From NCBI GenBank assembly GCA_964616145.1, contig CAZTRD010000001.1, forward strand, positions 72,145 through 136,144: DNA of 64,000 nt, given 5' to 3'. The notes below the pieces were generated by a model, which worked only from the letters and a program-made list of their open reading frames with translations, did no database searches and had not been told where the DNA came from. Source of the stretch: JAQTNP01 sp964616145. Lineage in GTDB: Bacteria > Patescibacteriota > Minisyncoccia > Minisyncoccales > PEYH01. Made by a program: the position numbers and the translations under genes. Shown in pieces: positions 41,242 to 49,600 of the stretch (positions within the stretch are counted from its first letter, which is position 1; the number at the start of each line of letters is the position of its first letter).

Positions 41242-42516
41242 ATGGAAACACAAACAGAATTACTTCCAGTTCAAAATTCCGGAAAACCAAAAAACTCTTC
41301 CAGATTTATTGTTTTAATAGCAATAATTTCTATTGTTCTTGGTTCAGGCAGCGGGTTTTTGATTTCCAGCATTTACTGGACCAGAAACATTAATAGTATT
41401 TTGGGCAAGGAGCCGGTTGTTGAAGAAAAAACGATAGTTCAGAACAACTACATTCCCCAAACAACAGAAGAACAAAAAACTATTAATTTAGTAAAAGATA
41501 ATTTTGATTCTGTTGTAAGCGTTATCATCACCAAAGATGTTCCGATATATGAAACCTACTATGTTGATCCTTTTGGTTCTGACTGGTTTAATTTTCAAGT
41601 GCCTCAATACAGGCAAAAAGGAACAGAGAAAAAAGAAGTAGGCGGAGGAACAGGGTTCATCATTAGCAGCGATGGAATGGTTTTAACCAACAAACATGTT
41701 GTTTCAGATGAAGACGCCGAATATACTGTTTTGACCAATGACGGAAAAAGGTATTCTGCTAAAATCCTAGCCGTAGATCAAATCTATGATCTAGCAGTGA
41801 TTAAAATAGATCAGGCGAGCCAGGCAACTCAAACCAAATTTAATCCAGTAAAATTAGGAGATTCCGATTCTTTGCAAGTAGGCCAGATGGTTGTAGCGAT
41901 AGGCAATGCTTTGGCAGAATTTCAGAATACAGTTTCTACCGGAGTAATTTCAGGACTTGGCAGAACTATTACCGCTACCAGCGGAACCGAAAGCGAGGTG
42001 TTAGAAGATGTTATCCAGACAGATGCAGCTATTAATTCCGGCAATTCTGGTGGTCCGCTTTTGAATCTTGCCGGAGAAGTAATCGGAATCAATGTTGCTA
42101 AATCTGATTACGCGGAAAATATCGGGTTTGCTATTCCGATAAATCAAGCCAAAAAAGCTATTGACCAAGTCAAAACAACAGGAAAGATAGTATATCCGTA
42201 TATTGGGGTATATTACACTCTGATTACTCCGGATCTTCAGACAGCAAACAAATTAAGTGTTGATTACGGGGCCTGGATAGGGAGAGATTCTTCCGGCCAA
42301 AAAGCAAAAACACCATTTGTTCCCGGAAGTCCGGCAGAAAAATCAGGATTAAAACAAGATGATATCATCCTTCAGATAAACGGAGAAAAGATAACTTTGC
42401 AAAATACTTTGTCAAAAATTATACAGAAGTACAATCCAGGAGATGTAATTTCCTGTCTTGTCTTAAGAAACGGGGTCCAGCAGACGATTAAGATAACTCT
42501 TGCTGAAAGGACATAG
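41242..42516 (+). CDS. HtrA/DegP-like serine protease with PDZ domain
   Basis: The 424 aa protein has one N-terminal helix (~22-46) and acts outside the membrane. The trypsin-like domain shows the triad His152 (LTNKHVV), Asp183 (IYDLAVIKID) and Ser269 (INSGNSGGPLL). A PDZ domain follows (~310-420) with PFVPGSPAEKSGLKQDDIILQINGEK. HtrA proteases degrade or refold damaged envelope proteins. The neighbouring ClpB works inside the cell, so the two form a protein quality-control block. Confidence 0.94.
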   Translation: METQTELLPVQNSGKPKNSSRFIVLIAIISIVLGSGSGFLISSIYWTRNINSILGKEPVVEEKTIVQNNYIPQTTEEQKTINLVKDNFDSVVSVIITKDVPIYETYYVDPFGSDWFNFQVPQYRQKGTEKKEVGGGTGFIISSDGMVLTNKHVVSDEDAEYTVLTNDGKRYSAKILAVDQIYDLAVIKIDQASQATQTKFNPVKLGDSDSLQVGQMVVAIGNALAEFQNTVSTGVISGLGRTITATSGTESEVLEDVIQTDAAINSGNSGGPLLNLAGEVIGINVAKSDYAENIGFAIPINQAKKAIDQVKTTGKIVYPYIGVYYTLITPDLQTANKLSVDYGAWIGRDSSGQKAKTPFVPGSPAEKSGLKQDDIILQINGEKITLQNTLSKIIQKYNPGDVISCLVLRNGVQQTIKITLAERT

Positions 42517-42556
42517 GGCTTTACCAAAACAGGATAAAATGGTATAAATATTAACT

Positions 42557-45214
42557 ATGTTCTCAAATCCAGGAGGCGAATTTACATATAAAGCGCAGGA
42601 AGCTGTGATGAAAGCTCAGGATTTTGCCAGGCGCTTAAACCAGCAGCAAGTTGATGCTTTGCATCTGGTATACATTCTTGTAAGCCAAGAAGGGACTTTG
42701 GTTGCAACTCTATTGCGCAAATTAGGTATTGATATTGAAGAAGTAAAAAGATTGGTTGCTTCTTCAATTAATCGCATTCCCCGCAACCAGGAATTTGCCA
42801 ATCCGGCTCAATTCTACCTTACTCAAGATCTGGCAAGAGTGATAGAAAGAGCAAAACAGGAGGCGATGAAAATGGAAGATGAATTCATTTCAACTGAGCA
42901 TTTCTTGCTTGCTTTGCTTGATGTTCCATCAGAAGCAAGAAATATTTTAGATAAATATGTTTCCAAAGGACTGATATATGAAAATGTTTTCAAGATGCTG
43001 GAAGAATTGAGAGGAGGAGAAAAAATTACCGATCCAAATCCAGAAACAAAATATCAGATAATAGAAAAATATACTAGGAATCTAACCAAGGTTGCCAAAT
43101 TGGGGAAATTGGATCCTGTGATTGGCAGAGAAAACGAAATCAGAAGAGTAATCCAGGTTCTTTCCAGAAGAACCAAAAACAATCCGGTTTTGATAGGAGA
43201 GGCAGGAGTTGGGAAAACCGCTATTGTAGAAGGATTGGCCCAGAGAATAGTCAGGGGAGATATCCCTGAGAGCTTAAAAACCAAAGAAATTATTTCTCTA
43301 GATTTAGGTTTGTTGATAGCCGGAACAAAATTCAGGGGAGAATTTGAACAAAGATTAAAATCTTTGGTGAAAGAAATTGAAAAAGCGCAGGGCCACTATA
43401 TTCTTTTCATTGATGAATTGCATACTGTTATCGGAGCAGGAGCTGCAGAAGGAGCGATAGACGCTTCTAATCTTTTAAAGCCGGCTCTGTCTAGGGGACA
43501 ATTAAAGGCAATAGGGGCCACTACTTTAAAAGAATATCAGAAGTATATAGAAAAAGATCCGGCTCTTGAAAGAAGATTTATGCCTGTATATGTTTCAGAA
43601 CCTTCCGTAGAAGACACCATTTCTATCCTTAGGGGTATTAAGGAAAAATATGAACTGCATCATGGAGTGAAAATCAAGGACTCTGCCCTGATTGCCGCAG
43701 CAGAATTAGCAACAAGATATATTACAGACAGATTCCTGCCTGATAAAGCAATAGATCTCTTGGATGAAGCCGCTTCTTCTTTAAGATTGGAAATTGAATC
43801 AGAGCCTATCCAGATAGAAGATCTGAAAAAAGAAATTCAGAGGTATGAGATAGAAAAGGAAGCGCTGAAAAAAGAAAATGACGCTAAAAGCAAACAGCGA
43901 CTAACTGCTTGCCAGAGAAGTTTAGCAGACCTGAAAGAAAAATTAAAAGACCTTGATTTAAAATGGCAGACAGAAAAAAATCTTTTAAAAACGATAGGGG
44001 AGGTAAGCAAACAATTAGAACAATTGAATTTTGAAGCAGAAATGGCTCAAAGAGAGGGAAATCTGGAAAAAGTAGCGGAGATAAAATACGCAAAGATTCC
44101 AGAGCTCTCAAAACAAAAAAATTCTTCAGAATCAGAGCTTACAAAATTCAGAAAGAAGCATCGGCTGTTAAAAGAAGAAGTTAATGAAGAAGATATAGCC
44201 AGAGTTGTTTCCAGATGGACCGGTATACCGATAATGCGCTTGATAGAAGATGAAGCCAAGAAGCTGTATAACATGGAAGAGGCGGTGCAGAAACGCGTGA
44301 TAGGGCAAAATGAGGCGATAAAAGCCATTGCCAATGCTATCAGAAGAAGCAGGGCAGGAATATCAGAAGAAGACAAACCTACTGGTTCCTTCATGTTTTT
44401 AGGACCTACTGGAGTTGGGAAAACAGAAACCGCCAAGGCCTTGGCTGAATTTCTGTTCAATGATGAAAATGCTTTGGTCAGATTAGATATGTCTGAATAT
44501 ATGGAAAGGCACACGGTATCCAAGATGATTGGTTCTCCTCCAGGATATGTCGGATACGAGGAAGGGGGCCAGCTTACAGAACTCATCAGAAGAAGACCGT
44601 ATAGTGTTGTTCTATTAGACGAGATAGAGAAAGCTCATCCGGATGTATTCAATATACTATTACAGATTCTTGATGATGGGAGATTAACAGATGCAAAAGG
44701 AAGGAAAGTATCTTTCAAAAATACCATCATTATTATGACTTCTAATGTTGGCTCTGACTATATTTCTAATATGGCTCCCTTGGGATTTGTTACCAAAGCC
44801 CAGGAGAAGAGAGAATCTTTGAAGGATAAGATAATGGAAACATTGAAAGAAAGATTCAGGCCGGAATTCATTAATAGAATTGATGAGATTATCATCTTTA
44901 ACTATCTTTCCCAAGAAGAGATTAGAAAGATTGTTGATTTGGAATTGAATAAAGTGACTAGTCGTTTGATGAAGAACGGAATAGGATTCAGAACAACAGA
45001 AAAAGCAAAATCGCTGTTGGTTAAAAAGGGATTTGATCAGAATCTTGGAGCCAGGCCCTTGAAGAGAACAATACAGAAATTAATTCTTGATCCATTGGCT
45101 TTAAAGATTGTTTCCAGCGATATGAAGGACGGAGCGAATATTTTAATAGATGCTGATGATGGAAAAATGATATTTAAATTCACTAAACAAGCTTCAAAAA
45201 AGAAAAAGAAATGA
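42557..45214 (+). CDS. clpB: ClpB-type AAA+ disaggregase
   Basis: The 885 aa protein has an N-domain (KAQEAVMKAQDFARRLNQQQ), a first AAA+ module with Walker A GEAGVGKTAIVEG and Walker B ILFIDELHTV, and a long coiled-coil middle domain (~410-535, with AQREGNLEKVAEIKYAKIPE). The second AAA+ module has GPTGVGKTETAKA and VVLLDEIEKAHPDVF. The M-domain favours ClpB over ClpC, and no IGF/LGF loop for ClpP is obvious. ClpB solubilises protein aggregates, usually with DnaK. It ends in a bidirectional terminator. Confidence 0.92.
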   Translation: MFSNPGGEFTYKAQEAVMKAQDFARRLNQQQVDALHLVYILVSQEGTLVATLLRKLGIDIEEVKRLVASSINRIPRNQEFANPAQFYLTQDLARVIERAKQEAMKMEDEFISTEHFLLALLDVPSEARNILDKYVSKGLIYENVFKMLEELRGGEKITDPNPETKYQIIEKYTRNLTKVAKLGKLDPVIGRENEIRRVIQVLSRRTKNNPVLIGEAGVGKTAIVEGLAQRIVRGDIPESLKTKEIISLDLGLLIAGTKFRGEFEQRLKSLVKEIEKAQGHYILFIDELHTVIGAGAAEGAIDASNLLKPALSRGQLKAIGATTLKEYQKYIEKDPALERRFMPVYVSEPSVEDTISILRGIKEKYELHHGVKIKDSALIAAAELATRYITDRFLPDKAIDLLDEAASSLRLEIESEPIQIEDLKKEIQRYEIEKEALKKENDAKSKQRLTACQRSLADLKEKLKDLDLKWQTEKNLLKTIGEVSKQLEQLNFEAEMAQREGNLEKVAEIKYAKIPELSKQKNSSESELTKFRKKHRLLKEEVNEEDIARVVSRWTGIPIMRLIEDEAKKLYNMEEAVQKRVIGQNEAIKAIANAIRRSRAGISEEDKPTGSFMFLGPTGVGKTETAKALAEFLFNDENALVRLDMSEYMERHTVSKMIGSPPGYVGYEEGGQLTELIRRRPYSVVLLDEIEKAHPDVFNILLQILDDGRLTDAKGRKVSFKNTIIIMTSNVGSDYISNMAPLGFVTKAQEKRESLKDKIMETLKERFRPEFINRIDEIIIFNYLSQEEIRKIVDLELNKVTSRLMKNGIGFRTTEKAKSLLVKKGFDQNLGARPLKRTIQKLILDPLALKIVSSDMKDGANILIDADDGKMIFKFTKQASKKKKK

Positions 45215-45216
45215 GG

Positions 45217-45239
45217 AAAAGGGGTGGTTGGCCCCTTTT
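45217..45239. terminator. Bidirectional terminator between clpB and the 45415 cassette
   Basis: AAAAGGGG (45217-45224) pairs with CCCCTTTT (45232-45239). It works for clpB (plus) and for the minus-strand unit, where T-rich sequence also follows. Confidence 0.8.
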
Positions 45240-45287
45240 CTGTTTGAGAGGTCGGTATGTACGAGCTTGTTAATCCCTGCACCTCCT

Positions 45288-45415
45288 TTAAAGGTACTGC
45301 TTGCCTAACGCCCAGAACGCTGACAAACGATAAGCCAGGAAGTTCGTGGTCTTGGTAAGATGTGCCACCAATTCCATCTTCTTGGCCGCCGCTGCCTGCT
45401 TCTGGTCCTTTTCAT
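45288..45415 (-). CDS. Small GC-rich ORF, ~42 aa, with an apparent -1 frameshift near the start
   Basis: On the minus strand TAAGGAGGG precedes an ATG at 45415, and TATAAT lies at 45449-45444. From that ATG the zero frame gives an Arg/Trp-rich nonsense-like peptide. Reading one base back at the AAAA run gives a protein-like sequence: MKKDQKQAAAAKKMELVAHL, then TKTTNFLAYRLSAFWALGKQ and YL, ending at TAA (45288). The 128-nt span is one base short of 43 codons. This could be a sequencing or assembly slip, a mutation, or programmed slippage. AAAGGAGGTG directly overlaps the stop. No family is recognised. Confidence 0.45.
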
Positions 45416-45465
45416 CTGTGTCCCTCCTTACGGGTAGGTGTTTATTATATATCATAGTTTCTAGT

Positions 45466-45666
45466 AAAAAACAAAGAAACCGACCAGAGAATGGTCGGGA
45501 AAGAGCATGTGTCAAGGATGGAGACCGCGGTGGTATCGTTAGTTCTCCTCCGCGGCCTCACATCCTCTCCGCAAGGACACAAGCAAACCTTGCGGTCTAA
45601 CAACCCCTCGCCTCTTTCCCTCTCGCCCGTGAGAGGGTCATCTAGTGGAGGGGTAGGGTCTTACTT
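45466..45666 (-). ncRNA. Structured GC-rich RNA A, ~200 nt
   Basis: On the minus strand a TTGACA (45701-45696) with a weak GAAGAT box (45678-45673) precedes the element. Hairpins are dense: CCCTCTC/GAGAGGG nested in CCCCTC/GAGGGG; CCGCAAGG/CCTTGCGG; and a long stem in which AGGATG-GAG-CCGCGG pairs with CCGCGG-CTC-CATCCT around a ~19-nt loop. It ends in a terminator CCGACCA/TGGTCGG (45480-45498) plus TTTCTTTGTTTTTT. No ORF with an SD is convincing. The class is unknown. Confidence 0.6.
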
Positions 45667-45706
45667 GTTGTTATCTTCTACCTACTTCTATGATTTGTCA
45701 ATGTTT

Positions 45707-45885
45707 TAAAAGCAAAAGAGCCGACCACGAATGTGATCGGTTCTCGGTTGGCGCCCGTAAGGGCAAAGAACATGAGCGGATAGGTCCGCCACCTGGAGGA
45801 GCTGCCGAAGCAGCCCCTCCTAAGTGGTTTAGTCGTGCGCCCCCGCACGGCCAACTCCCCTCTCTGCCATAGAGAAAGGAAGGTC
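45707..45885 (-). ncRNA. Structured GC-rich RNA B, ~175 nt
   Basis: A minus-strand promoter TTGACT (45921-45916), 18 nt, TAAAAT (45897-45892) precedes it. The outer stem GTTGGC/GCCAAC encloses several hairpins: CGTGCG/CGCACG; CCACTT-GGAGGGGCTGC-TTCG-GCAGCTCCTCC-AGGTGG (UUCG tetraloop); GCGGA/TCCGC; GCCC-TTAC-GGGC. The terminator CCGATCAC/GTGGTCGG (45721-45740) with CTCTTTTGCTTTT resembles that of RNA A. The multiloop looks tRNA-like in plan but is not a tRNA. The class is unknown. Confidence 0.6.
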
Positions 45886-45967
45886 ATTATTATTTTACTA
45901 TCTTTGTTTACTTACAGTCAACATTGTTTTCCACAGTTTTCTTCTTTGAAAAAAATAATATATTGGA

Positions 45968-45973
45968 TATAAT
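45968..45973 (+). promoter_or_regulatory. -10 box of the 45983 gene; near-leaderless start
   Basis: TATAAT ends 9 nt before the ATG, so transcription should begin at or within a base or two of the start codon. Confidence 0.6.
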
Positions 45974-45982
45974 AAAAGATTC

Positions 45983-46621
45983 ATGAGAAAAGAATTCGTA
46001 TTAATAATTGGTTTAGCCCTTGTAGTCCTTGTAGGGCTTTTTAGTTATATCCTAAAAGACATTCCTCAGGATAAAGTGTCGCTTTTAAATGAGGTTTTCT
46101 ATGAACCCCTAGAAAACTATATTTTAATAGAAACAGAAGAAGGGGATTTTGTTGAGAATAGTAATATCGGATTGAGAATGGCTATTCCTCCAGAATGGCT
46201 GGTTAAAAAGATAGAAGGATTGGGAGTTGATAGCAAAGGTGTCAAAGAAGGAGCTATTGCTCTGTATTCCCCAGATTCAGAAGTTGATGAAATAACAAGC
46301 ATTGCTTACAAGGGATGCGGAATATCTGCGAGATTTGAAAAGAGTTACAGGGAAAAGCAGTTTCATATAATAGCCAGCACGATAGAAGATATAGAAACGG
46401 GAAATGAGATAGAGCATAGCGAGCTGATAACTATTTCCCAAAAGAATGCCCTATGGGAGATAGTATTAGATGAAGAGGAGATAGGGGAAGCAATTATGGT
46501 TTCTCTGCCAATAGATGATAGTGTATATATTTTTGAAACCATTTTGCCTCCAGCAGAAAAAGAAAGGTGCGAAACAGCGTTTAGAGATTTTTTAACAAAA
46601 GTAGAAATCACAAAAAAATAA
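45983..46621 (+). CDS. Membrane-anchored extracytoplasmic protein, unknown
   Basis: The 212 aa protein has an N-terminal anchor (~4-25, VLIIGLALVVLVGLFSYIL) and an acidic soluble domain that includes IGLRMAIPPEWLVKKIEG, a PsbP/DUF-like segment seen in many lipoprotein-like surface proteins. No lipobox cysteine is present. The gene lies 1 nt before the giant lamin-tail protein, so they are probably co-expressed and may work together at the surface. Function is unknown. Confidence 0.6.
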   Translation: MRKEFVLIIGLALVVLVGLFSYILKDIPQDKVSLLNEVFYEPLENYILIETEEGDFVENSNIGLRMAIPPEWLVKKIEGLGVDSKGVKEGAIALYSPDSEVDEITSIAYKGCGISARFEKSYREKQFHIIASTIEDIETGNEIEHSELITISQKNALWEIVLDEEEIGEAIMVSLPIDDSVYIFETILPPAEKERCETAFRDFLTKVEITKK

Positions 46622-46622
46622 T

Positions 46623-49600
46623 ATGAAAAATACCCGGCGTTTAAAAAACGTCTTTTTAGTAGTTTTTTTGTTTTCAGTTTTCCCTGTTTTTAATGTTTTA
46701 GCAGAAGATGATCTATTGTTATCCAATTATGATGCTAATTTTATCCTTAATCGTCTTCCTGCTGTTATAACAGATCAGTGGATAGATTCAATTGTTCAAG
46801 CTAAATCTGGAAAGGAACAGGCCGCTATCGTAATTCTTAAACAGGCCTCTCAGCAAAGAACATTCAACTATCTTTTGGAACAAGCGCCAAAAGAAGTTGT
46901 AAAAGAAGTAGCTAGGGTTGGTTGGCAGATATATAATATTGGATCTGGATCAGAGCTCCATGAGATTATTGGTAGTTTTGAAAAAGAAACAGCCAATGAA
47001 GCGGTAAATTATCTTTTAAAAGTGATAAAAGAACAGAAACTCAAAATCTCCTTTGGGGATTTTGAAGCGGAATATCAGACAATAGATGAAGCGCTTTTAA
47101 AAACTAAATTCCAATACATCATTATCTACAAACCAGTTACTGAAACTCAGGGATTAGTAACTATTAGGATATATTCCCCGAATAATTTAACTCCGCCAAA
47201 ATCAAAAGGAGATCCTTGGAGCGGAGCGATAAACTACACCTGGTTTTCTGATTCGGAGATAGAGAACAGTAAAATAGTTCCTCCTTTCATAGCTCAGATT
47301 AATGGATCTATGGAAAGAAAAAAATCCGGGTATTGGCAGAAAGATGTTATCCACGAATATAGTTTTTCTGGATCACCGAATTTAACAATAACTTTTCCCG
47401 AAACCGTACCAAAACTTGAATTTCCAAAAGAGGGTTGGCTGGGAAAAATTCTTTCTGCTGCCAAAGACAAATTGCAGACAATAGCTGAATTATTGGGAGC
47501 TAATTTAGTCAAAGAAGAGGAATTGAAACCTCAAAATGAATCAAGTACTTCAACTATGAGCTTTGAAGAGGAATTGGCACAAAAGATTGCTGAGTTAGAG
47601 AAGAAATATAATGAAGCCAATGCTGATTCAAAAACAACAATTTCTGAGCTTAACAAATTGAAGAAAGACATGACTACTCTTTTAAAGCAATTTGCTAACT
47701 TGGCTGGTTCTAAAGAAAAAGAACAGCCAGAAGGGCAAGATGCAGAAGCAGGTGATAGCAAAGAAGCTGTTATAGAAAAACCAGAAGCAGATACTAAAGA
47801 ATTCAAGCTTGTGATCAGTGAAATATGTTCTGGAATGGATAACTCAAAAAGCGAATTTGTGGAAATATTCAATCCAAATGATTTTGCTGTGAATATAAAT
47901 GATGAAAATTTCTCTCTTTGGATAGTAGATTCAAAAGACAAACCAACTCAGAAAAGAATTACTTGGACTAGAAACAACATTCCAGCAAAAGGATATTTTC
48001 TTTTTGCCGGATCAGAATTATTCTTTTCTGGGTTAAAATTTGACGCAGATGCATATTATTCTAATCAGATAACAAGCACGGGAGGAGTGATTATTTCCCA
48101 AAAATCAGGAGAGGATTTTGATAAAGCGGGATGGGGAAAATTATCTAGCCCTGCTCCGGAAACAAGCATAGAAGGGGAAGGAAAAGTACTAGAGAATGGT
48201 CTAGAAAGCGGGATAAGTATAGTCAGAAAAATGTTCGGGCAGGGATACATAGATACAGATAATAACGAAAGAGATTTTGAAACATCCCATTTTCCAAGTC
48301 CGAAGAATTCTTTAAATCAGGAATCAGTATATTATCCAAAGAGCCAGTATAATTTTCCGAGCAGCCCTACTTTTTCAAATCCGTCTTCCAATAGTCAAAT
48401 AGTATCTCCTAAAATATTGATAAGCGAGATAAAAAATAAAGGAGAGAATTCCTCAGATGATTTTATCGAACTATTCAATCCTAATGATCAAGATGCTAAT
48501 TTGCAAGGGTGGCAATTAAAGAAAAAAACATCTTCTGGCACAGAATCGTCAATTATTCTTTTTGGGGAAAATCAGATAATAAAGTCAAAACAATATCTTG
48601 TCTGGGCGAGTACAAAAGACGGATATAATCAGATAATACAAGCAGATGCTTCATCATCCGCCTATCTGGCAGATAATAACAGTGTTGCGCTGCTAGATAA
48701 AGAAAAACAAATAATTGACGCTGTGGCTTGGCAAGAAAGCATAAATCCATTTGTTGAGGGTAATTACTTTGATTCCAGCCATGAAAAAGACCAAAGCATT
48801 GGGAGGAAAAAAGACGGTCAGTCATATACTGATAGTAACAACAATGCGACTGATTTTGAAATTCAGACCTCCACCCCAAAATTAATTAATCAAAAATATC
48901 CAATAGTAATACCCCCAGAGAACCAGGAACCTGACGAAGAGCCGGGCAATACAGAAACCCAATGCTTAGCTTCCGGCATAATAATTTCTGAAGTTAAGCT
49001 AGGTAAAACAGAATATGTAGAGATTTTTAATCCAACTTTGCAAGCGGTTAATTTATCCAAATGTTTCTTATCATACTTCTCTGCATTAAATGATTGGAAT
49101 GACCCTTCTCGCAATTGGGAATTTGCAGACAATTTAAGCATTAGCAGTAGGCAACATTTTTTAATAGGCATATATGCAGATCCGATAAATATCCTTAATT
49201 TTGATTGGCAAGTCCAAAGTTCTTCAGGAAATAATTATGCCAGCCAGCAATTAAGCCAAAACGGGGCCATCGGTGTTTTCTCATGCGATCCTTCTAGCCA
49301 ATTAGATTCTTCATCAGCTAAAAATTGTAAAGTTGATGCTGTCGGATGGGACAGTTCTTTAGTAAAAGAGGAAAACAATACAGAACCCAGCCCTGAAGAA
49401 AAATCTATGGCAAGGATAATAGATCCGGATGAAATAGGGCAATTGGCATACAAGGACACCAATGATAATAATCAGGATTTTGAGATACAAGATCCGACTC
49501 CAAGAACATTCAGTGATCATGACTTCACTGATTTAGATAATGACGGACTTTTGGATGTAAAAGATATCAATGTCACTATCGGGTTCAGCACGTTTTTGGA

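Noticed and set aside
45346..45709. Plus-strand frames in 45340-45710
   Set aside because: They are antisense to structured minus-strand RNAs, with no SD, and rich in Ser/Pro/Arg.
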